Of a stretch of DNA of 48,509 bases, positions 43,021 through 48,509 are shown one piece after another (the first letter of the stretch is position 1; every line of letters starts with the position of its first letter). Origin of the DNA: Billgrantia endophytica. Lineage in GTDB: Bacteria > Pseudomonadota > Gammaproteobacteria > Pseudomonadales > Halomonadaceae. The notes beneath the pieces were generated by a model. It was given only the letters and a program-made list of their open reading frames with translations. It ran no database searches and was not told the origin of the DNA. Both the position numbers and the translations under genes were made by a program. The stretch spans positions 1 through 48,509 of the forward strand of contig NZ_PNRF01000005.1 in assembly GCF_002879615.1 (NCBI RefSeq), written 5' to 3'.

Positions 43021-43778
43021 CCCGCCCTGTCTCGTTGAAGTCCCTTTTCATACTGTCAGGGCTGTTGCTGCTGACGCTGCTGCCGCTGTCGGCTGCCGCC
43101 CAGCAGATCCCCGGCATCGTCAGTCAGCCCCTGGACGATGGCGGTCAGCAATGGTCCATCCAGCTGCAGACCCTGCTGCTGCTCAGTGCCATGGCTTTCC
43201 TGCCGGCGGTCCTGCTGATGATGACGGGGTTTACCCGCATCATCATCGTGCTCAGCCTGCTGCGCACCGCGATCGGCACGCAGGCCACGCCACCCAACCA
43301 GGTACTGCTGGGCCTGGCCCTGTTCCTGACGTTCTTCGTGATGTCCCCGGTCTTCAACCTCGTCTACGAAACGGCCTGGCTGCCGCTGACCGCTGACGAG
43401 ATCGGCTTCGAGGAATTCCTGATTCTGGCCCAGGACCCGTTCCGCGAGTTCATGCTGGCCCAGACCCGGGAGCCCGACCTGGCACTGTTCGCGCGACTGG
43501 CGGACATCGGCCCGATGCAGGGACCCGAAGACGTCCCCCTGCGGATCCTGGTGCCGGCGTTCGTGACCAGCGAACTGAAGACGGCCTTCCAGATAGGTTT
43601 CACGATCTTCATCCCCTTTCTGATCATCGATCTCGTGGTCGCCAGCACCTTGATGTCGCTTGGCATGATGATGGTGCCTCCGGCCACCATCTCCCTGCCC
43701 TTCAAACTGATGCTATTCGTACTGGTCGATGGCTGGCAGCTGATCATCGGCTCGCTGGCGGAAAGCTTCTTCATATAG
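43017..43778 (+). CDS. fliP: Flagellar export gate protein FliP
   Basis: A 253-residue core of the export gate, five copies per complex. It starts with a cleavable signal peptide ([20 protein letters not shown]), then the FliP-type helices [20 protein letters not shown] and the C-terminal [20 protein letters not shown] and [19 protein letters not shown]. Normal length. Confidence 0.97.
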   Translation: MTRPVSLKSLFILSGLLLLTLLPLSAAAQQIPGIVSQPLDDGGQQWSIQLQTLLLLSAMAFLPAVLLMMTGFTRIIIVLSLLRTAIGTQATPPNQVLLGLALFLTFFVMSPVFNLVYETAWLPLTADEIGFEEFLILAQDPFREFMLAQTREPDLALFARLADIGPMQGPEDVPLRILVPAFVTSELKTAFQIGFTIFIPFLIIDLVVASTLMSLGMMMVPPATISLPFKLMLFVLVDGWQLIIGSLAESFFI

Positions 43779-43794
43779 AAGCAAGGAGTAAAGA

Positions 43795-44064
43795 ATGACA
43801 CCGGAAATGGTCATGGGCATCGCCTATCAGGGCATGCGCGTCACGCTTTTCCTGGCAGGCCCGCTGTTGATCACGGCCCTGCTGACCGGCCTGACGGTCA
43901 GCCTGTTCCAGGCCGCCACCCAGATCAACGAAATGACCCTATCCTTCATTCCCAAGATCCTGGGCGTGTTCACCGTGCTGGTATTCGCAGGCCCCTGGTT
44001 GCTGAAGCTGATCACCGACTTCACCCGCAGCCTGTTCACCAGCATTCCCAGCATGTTGATGTGA
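43795..44064 (+). CDS. fliQ: Flagellar export gate protein FliQ
   Basis: An 89-residue protein with two membrane helices and the conserved PLLITALLTGLTVSLFQAATQINE loop. A strong AAGGAG site precedes ATG 43795, 16 bases after fliP. Confidence 0.96.
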   Translation: MTPEMVMGIAYQGMRVTLFLAGPLLITALLTGLTVSLFQAATQINEMTLSFIPKILGVFTVLVFAGPWLLKLITDFTRSLFTSIPSMLM

Positions 44065-44071
44065 GGCAGCC

Positions 44072-44866
44072 ATGGTCGAGGTGACCTTTGACCAGTTGCA
44101 TGGCTGGCTCGTGGCACTGCTGTGGCCCTTCGTCCGCATCACCTCGTTCCTGGTCGCTTCCCCCCTGTGGGGGCATTCCAGCGTACCCAACCAGGCCAAG
44201 ATCGGCCTCGCCTTCCTCGTCACCATGGTGGTTGCCCCGGTTCTGCCGCCGATGCCGGACGTGCCCATCGTTTCCTGGGCCGGCTTTGGCCTGATGGTGG
44301 AACAGATGCTGATCGGTATCGCCATCGGCCTGGTCATGCACGTGGTGTTCGCCGTGGTTCAGGCGGCGGGGGAATTCATCGGCCTGCAGATGGGCCTGGC
44401 CTTCGCCAGCTTCTTCGATGCCGGCAGCGGCACCAATACCATGATCCTGTCGCGAATCTTCTTCATGGTCACCCTGCTGATGTTTCTCGCCATGGGGGGG
44501 CACCTGATGGTTCTGGAGGCATTGGCCAGCAGTTTCCACAGCCTCCCCATCGGCATCGGCGCCTTCAATCCGGCCGCCTTCGAAATGCTGGTGCGCTATG
44601 GCGGCACGATCTTCATTTCCGGTATGTCGCTGGCACTGCCGCTGGTCGGCTCGCTGCTGATCATCAACCTGGCCATGGGCATCCTCAACCGTTCGGCGCC
44701 CCAACTGACCGTGTTCAATATCGGCTTCCCCACGTCCCTGACCGTCGGCTTGATCCTGCTGATGGTGCTCATGACCGACATGGGCCGCTTCCTGCAGCGC
44801 CTGTTCAGCAATGGACTGCATGTCATGCACCAGTTGATCGAAGCACTGGCACCGCTCACCACCTGA
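44072..44866 (+). CDS. fliR: Flagellar export gate protein FliR
   Basis: A 264-residue gate protein with about six membrane helices; one copy joins FliP5Q4. Family features include PLWGHSSVPNQAKIGLAFLV, AAGEFIGLQMGLAFASFFDA and the C-terminal MVLMTDMGRFLQRLF. Last gene of the fliL-fliR run. flhB, often next, is not here; the following genes are on the other strand. Confidence 0.96.
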   Translation: MVEVTFDQLHGWLVALLWPFVRITSFLVASPLWGHSSVPNQAKIGLAFLVTMVVAPVLPPMPDVPIVSWAGFGLMVEQMLIGIAIGLVMHVVFAVVQAAGEFIGLQMGLAFASFFDAGSGTNTMILSRIFFMVTLLMFLAMGGHLMVLEALASSFHSLPIGIGAFNPAAFEMLVRYGGTIFISGMSLALPLVGSLLIINLAMGILNRSAPQLTVFNIGFPTSLTVGLILLMVLMTDMGRFLQRLFSNGLHVMHQLIEALAPLTT

Positions 44867-44942
44867 TGGCTGCCTGATCCCTGTTTTCCACCTGCCCGGG
44901 CGCCTGCGGTGCCAGTCGGGACCGGGTCCGAATTGACGAACC

Positions 44943-44972
44943 AAAAAAAACCGCCCAGGCAAGCCGGAGCGG
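44943..44972 (-). terminator. Intrinsic terminator after flgL
   Basis: On the minus strand a 10-base stem with one mismatch and one G-T pair (44963-44972 with 44951-44960) is followed directly by eight T (44943-44950). It lies about 150 bases past the flgL stop in the 256-base gap between convergent fliR and flgL. This is the best rho-independent terminator in the window. I see no gene in that gap. Confidence 0.75.
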
Positions 44973-45122
44973 AGAAAAGAGGCCATGGCAGAAAAACCAT
45001 GACCCGCAGGGAACGTCAGAAAGTGCATCAGAAGCCGGCCGGACGTTCCGAGACGGATCAGCAGGAACGATTCGATCGGGCAAGCGGCGAACGCCCTGGA
45101 CAGAGCATTCGCTTCAGGCGCA

Positions 45123-46412
45123 CTACAGGAAGTTGAACAGCGACAGCCCCCTGATATCGACGAAGGTCCTCTGGGCCGCCTGCAGCCCTACCTGACGCAG
45201 GCTGTACTCGGCAATGGCTGCGCTGTAGTCGAGATCCACCAGGTCGGACAGGGTCTGATCGTAGTTCATCATGCGGTTGGTGCCCACGGCATCCACGACG
45301 TCGAGCTCGTTCAGACGGGCACCCATGGAGGCGCGAACCGTCAGGACGTTGTCGAGGCTGTTGTCCAGTTCGCGCATGACGGAGTTGATGGTATTGCGAT
45401 AATGGGCCCGGTTTTCCGGGGTGCCCTCCTGGTCCATTTCCAGGACGTCAATGGCGTCCTTCAGGGACTTGAACAGGTCCTGGTTGGCGCCTTCGTCATT
45501 GGCCGGGCGCAGCTGGATCTGGTCACCGTCTGCCGGGGTGCCTTCCAGCGTGATGCTGACACCACCAAAGCTGACGGTCTCGCCGGATACATAGGGAGCA
45601 TCGTAGAGAAAGTCACCCGGATTGGAGGGGTCCTCGACCTGGATGTGCATCTCGCCCGCGACGTCGACGAACGCGATGGTGAAGTTCTCGCCAAAGGCGG
45701 GGTCGCCAGGATCGACCCGGTTAGGACCGCTGGTGAAGGTGACCGAGCCCTCATTGGCGGAGTAACCCGTCTGGACCCCAAGGGACGTGGCATCAGCGGC
45801 TGCGGGATCGCGCTCCGCCCGCGCCACATAGCCGGCACCGCTGGGCACGCTCTGGAAGATGGCCTTGCCGTTGTCGGCCACCGACATCAGGCGCGATGCG
45901 TCGATGCGCTGTTCACGGGCGTTCTCGTCACCGTTGTATTGGGTGCCGGAGACTCCGCCTTCACTGGTACGAGCGAAGGGAGGGGCATCATCGTTATAGC
46001 CGCCGAACAGGTAGCGACCGTTGCCGTCGGTGGCGTTGGCCTGGCCGATCAGCGTCTCGTAGATGCCTCGCAGCACGCTGGCTTCGGACTGCCGGTCGAC
46101 GTCGCTCAAGGTATCGCTGGCCGCCTTGACCAGAAGCGTCTTGGCGCTGGTCAAGGCATCGCTGACACTGTTGAGCACGCTTTCCGCCTGGGAGAGCGTG
46201 TTTCGCGCCGATATACGGGCATCGGCGAATTGCTGGGTCACGGCCATGGACTGGGAAACGCCCACGGCGCGAGACGCGGCCTGGGGGTCATCCGAGGGGT
46301 TGACCACCCGGCGCCCGCTGGCGACCTGCTGGCTGACCCTGAGGAAATCGCTCTGCTGGCGGTTCATGGATGCCACGCTCTGATCGAACATGGTCACGGT
46401 GCTGATACGCAT
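45123..46412 (-). CDS. flgL: Hook-filament junction protein FlgL
   Basis: A 429-residue junction protein between FlgK and filament. Flagellin-like termini: MRISTVTMFDQSVASMNRQQSDFLRVSQQVASGRRVVNPSDDP and the C-terminal helix with YSLRQVGLQAAQRTFVDI. The centre has the SFGGVSITLEGTPADGD module that also occurs in FlgK. It starts 17 bases after flgK and is co-transcribed with it from the sigma28 promoter. Confidence 0.96.
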   Translation of the reverse strand: MRISTVTMFDQSVASMNRQQSDFLRVSQQVASGRRVVNPSDDPQAASRAVGVSQSMAVTQQFADARISARNTLSQAESVLNSVSDALTSAKTLLVKAASDTLSDVDRQSEASVLRGIYETLIGQANATDGNGRYLFGGYNDDAPPFARTSEGGVSGTQYNGDENAREQRIDASRLMSVADNGKAIFQSVPSGAGYVARAERDPAAADATSLGVQTGYSANEGSVTFTSGPNRVDPGDPAFGENFTIAFVDVAGEMHIQVEDPSNPGDFLYDAPYVSGETVSFGGVSITLEGTPADGDQIQLRPANDEGANQDLFKSLKDAIDVLEMDQEGTPENRAHYRNTINSVMRELDNSLDNVLTVRASMGARLNELDVVDAVGTNRMMNYDQTLSDLVDLDYSAAIAEYSLRQVGLQAAQRTFVDIRGLSLFNFL

Positions 46413-46429
46413 CGCTATGACTCCCTGAA

Positions 46430-48388
46430 TCAGTTACGCAGGCCGAGGATGGTATCGAACACCGTGGAGGCGGTATCGATGACTCGGGCATTTGCCATGT
46501 AGAACTGTTGATAGCGGATCAGGTTGGCCGCTTCCTCATCCAGGTTGACCCCGGACTCGGACTGCTGCACGGCCTTCAACTGGGCGGTGAGCCCTTCGCG
46601 GGCATCGAGGTTGACCTGAACGATATTGGTACGGTTGCCCACGTCGCTGACCATGCCGCCATAGGCCTGGCTCAGGGTGGCCCTGCCCCCCACCAGGGAC
46701 CGGTCCTGCAGGTCCTGCAAGGCCAGCGCGTTGCGGTTATCGCCGGTGCCGGACTCAGCAGCTCCCAGAGTCAGTGTGGCAGTTCCAGCCTCGGGACGAT
46801 TGACCTCAAAGCTGACACCGTCGACCGTCAGAATTGCACCGGACGCGACAGGATCCCCGCCGATCTGCCCGGTACCTGGGTCCACGGTACGCGTCTCGCC
46901 ATCGACGATGATCGTGGCGGGTATGGCCGCCCCATCCTCGGTGCTGAACGTCAAGGTACCGTCACTATCAAGCGACAGCTCGTAGGCGGTGCCGGATGGC
47001 AGGCCGCTCAGGGCGCCCTCTTCAGCTCGCATACCGCTGGTGGCCATATCGCCATCAATGGCCACCAGGCTGCCCGCGGCAATCTTGTCCAGATCGCTGA
47101 TAGTCGATTCCATGCTTGCCGCGGCACGCCGCACCGGCTGGACTTCAAAACGGTCGCCCGGGCTGGGAGCCCCTTCAAAGGTAAGGGTGATGCCACCAAA
47201 GCTCAGCACGCCTTCGTTTTCGTCACCATCCCACTCCCATTCGATTTCTTCAGCCGGCACCGCCTGGCCATTGTCCTTGCGAATGACCTGTGGCGGATCA
47301 CCCGGGTCGCCAAAGCGAACGGTGTAATCAGTGGCCCGCAGCTTGTCGATATTCGCCGCATCGAAATCGGTTGCGGTGACCTCCGCGTCGCCGGTATTGC
47401 GAACGTGGGAATAGGCCTGTGGCTTGCCAATGCTGAAGAAGTCCCCACCCTGCTCGCCGTCGAGGTCGACGCCCAGGCGGTGCTGCTCATTGAAACCCAC
47501 GGCCATCGATATGGCCAATTGACCGATCTGGTTCTGCGTCTTGTCCAGGGTCTCCGAACGGAAGGTCATCAGCCCGCCTAGGGTGCCGCCCTTGATGGTG
47601 TCTTCCGGTATCGCCACCAGATTCCCGCCGGAGTCCCGATAACCGACCACGGTGCGCTGCGGGTCGTAGGGGGCATCCATGGCCTCCATGCGATAGTGAT
47701 TGGTGCCGGACACCAGCGGCTGGCCGTTGGGCAGGCTGATGTTGTAGGTCTTGCCATCCTGGATGTTCACCCGGATGTCCATGCGCTCGCTGAGCTCATG
47801 GACGAGCTGGTCACGCTGGTTCAGCAGGCTGTTGGGGGCGTCACCGCTGCGCGCCCGCGCCAGGGCGATTTCCCGGTTCAGCGTTGCCAGCTGCTCGGTC
47901 ATGTTGTTGATCTGGGTGACTTCATCCTGGATCTGACCGTTGATGCCCTCCTGCATGTCCTGGAGGTAACCGTCAAAGGCCCGGAACTGGGAGGTCAGGG
48001 TGTCGGCGGTGCCCAGCAGGCCTTGCCGCGCGGCGGGGTCGGAGGGCGCCCCGGCCAAGTCTTCCAGCGACGAGAAGAAGTTCTGCATCAGCGGCGCCAG
48101 GCCGGCATCGCGGTCGGCCAGCAGGTTGTCGATCTGACTGATCTGATTCTTGTAGGTGCTGAGCGCGCTGGAGGAACTGGTGGCGGCATTGAGCTGCGAC
48201 GCCACGTACTGGTCGAATTGACGCTGTATGTCGTTGACCTGGACCCCGCCGGCGGCACGGCCCTGGCCAAGAATCGTCAGCTCGCGATTGTAGCCGGGCG
48301 TATAGACGTTGCTGATGTTGTTGCTGGTGGTGTTCAGCGCGTTCTGTGCGGCATTGAGGCCGCTCAGGCCGATGGAGAGAATGCTCAT
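46430..48388 (-). CDS. flgK: Hook-filament junction protein FlgK
   Basis: A 652-residue junction protein. It begins SILSIGLSGLNAAQNALNTTSNNISNVYTPGYNRE, the family signature, and ends with ANARVIDTASTVFDTILGLRN. A large middle part (residues 300-530) includes the LSFGGITLTFEGAPSPGDRF module shared with FlgL, longer than in E. coli (547 residues). A TTG seven codons upstream is in frame, but ATG 48388 has AAGGAA eight bases before and is the family start. Confidence 0.96.
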   Translation of the reverse strand: MSILSIGLSGLNAAQNALNTTSNNISNVYTPGYNRELTILGQGRAAGGVQVNDIQRQFDQYVASQLNAATSSSSALSTYKNQISQIDNLLADRDAGLAPLMQNFFSSLEDLAGAPSDPAARQGLLGTADTLTSQFRAFDGYLQDMQEGINGQIQDEVTQINNMTEQLATLNREIALARARSGDAPNSLLNQRDQLVHELSERMDIRVNIQDGKTYNISLPNGQPLVSGTNHYRMEAMDAPYDPQRTVVGYRDSGGNLVAIPEDTIKGGTLGGLMTFRSETLDKTQNQIGQLAISMAVGFNEQHRLGVDLDGEQGGDFFSIGKPQAYSHVRNTGDAEVTATDFDAANIDKLRATDYTVRFGDPGDPPQVIRKDNGQAVPAEEIEWEWDGDENEGVLSFGGITLTFEGAPSPGDRFEVQPVRRAAASMESTISDLDKIAAGSLVAIDGDMATSGMRAEEGALSGLPSGTAYELSLDSDGTLTFSTEDGAAIPATIIVDGETRTVDPGTGQIGGDPVASGAILTVDGVSFEVNRPEAGTATLTLGAAESGTGDNRNALALQDLQDRSLVGGRATLSQAYGGMVSDVGNRTNIVQVNLDAREGLTAQLKAVQQSESGVNLDEEAANLIRYQQFYMANARVIDTASTVFDTILGLRN

Positions 48389-48417
48389 GGTGTCGGTTCC
48401 TTTCGCCAATGCCTTGT

Positions 48418-48444
48418 CTATCGGCCTTCACGCCCAAAACTTTA
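48418..48444 (-). promoter_or_regulatory. Sigma28 promoter for flgK-flgL
   Basis: Minus strand TAAAGTTT, 11 bases, GCCGATAG. Perfect -35, seven of eight at -10, 30 bases before the flgK ATG. The remaining 65 bases to the window end show no gene or site I can support. Confidence 0.9.
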
Positions 48445-48509
48445 GGCATTGTACGAAAACTGTCTGCGCTCGCCCATACAGCGTTAAAAATCGGCTCAAA
48501 GTACTCATT

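Noticed and set aside
44909..45136. 75-residue frame after fliR
   Set aside because: Basic low-complexity translation crossing the flgL terminator; no ribosome site or family likeness.

Overview
The window is almost entirely a flagellar motility, chemotaxis and cyclic-di-GMP locus from a high-GC gammaproteobacterium. FlhDC rather than a sigma54/FleQ-type master regulator, the flhDC-motAB-cheAW-receptor order known from enterics, and the general protein character suggest a Halomonas-like member of the Halomonadaceae. That placement is inferred, not searched. No rRNA, tRNA, IS element or CRISPR array was recognised.

Layout. (1) About 1-9.1 kb, minus strand: flhD-flhC, then motA-motB-cheA-cheW and two methyl-accepting receptors; the second receptor runs off the left edge. 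cheR, cheB, cheY and cheZ are not in the window. (2) 9.4-13.4 kb, minus strand: fliD-fliS-fliT, then a FliK-like gene and a free-standing FlhB C-terminal-like gene. (3) 13.5-20.2 kb, minus strand: a YcgR-PilZ-HD-GYP-like fusion, a large membrane GAF-PAS-GGDEF-EAL protein and a membrane diguanylate cyclase. (4) 20.4-24.8 kb: a DUF2835 protein, an SprA-related putative metalloprotease, a short flagellin, a vapBC toxin-antitoxin pair and a second fliD. (5) 24.9-32.3 kb, minus strand: a PAS-GGEEF-GGDEF-EAL protein, a MotB-like protein with no adjacent MotA, a four-CBS PAS-GGDEF protein and an Aer-type receptor. (6) 32.7-44.9 kb: flaG, fliE (minus strand) and the export/basal-body run fliFGHIJK-LMNOPQR. 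(7) 45.1-48.4 kb, minus strand: flgK-flgL.

Regulation can be read directly in several places. Seven sites match the sigma28 (FliA) pattern TAAAGTTT-N11-GCCGATAA closely. They precede motA, fliD1, the GAF-PAS-GGDEF-EAL gene, fliC, fliD2, flaG (spacer of 12) and flgK. They fix or support several start codons and place one c-di-GMP enzyme in the late flagellar regulon. Between the Aer-type receptor and flaG there is a TGAT-N4-ATCA palindrome centred 61.5 bp upstream of the predicted start of a strong sigma70 promoter. That promoter would make a short RNA or a long flaG leader under oxygen (Anr/FNR) control.

Taken together, the export apparatus, late secreted proteins, stators and sensory kinase are set beside at least five c-di-GMP proteins and a spare MotB. 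This suggests a locus where flagellar output is adjusted by redox and c-di-GMP signals. The most unusual items are the sigma28-driven GGDEF-EAL/YcgR-HD-GYP pair, the orphan MotB, the FliK-like/FlhB-C pair, the duplicated FliD, the triplicated FliN N-terminal motif and the putative Anr/FNR-controlled RNA.
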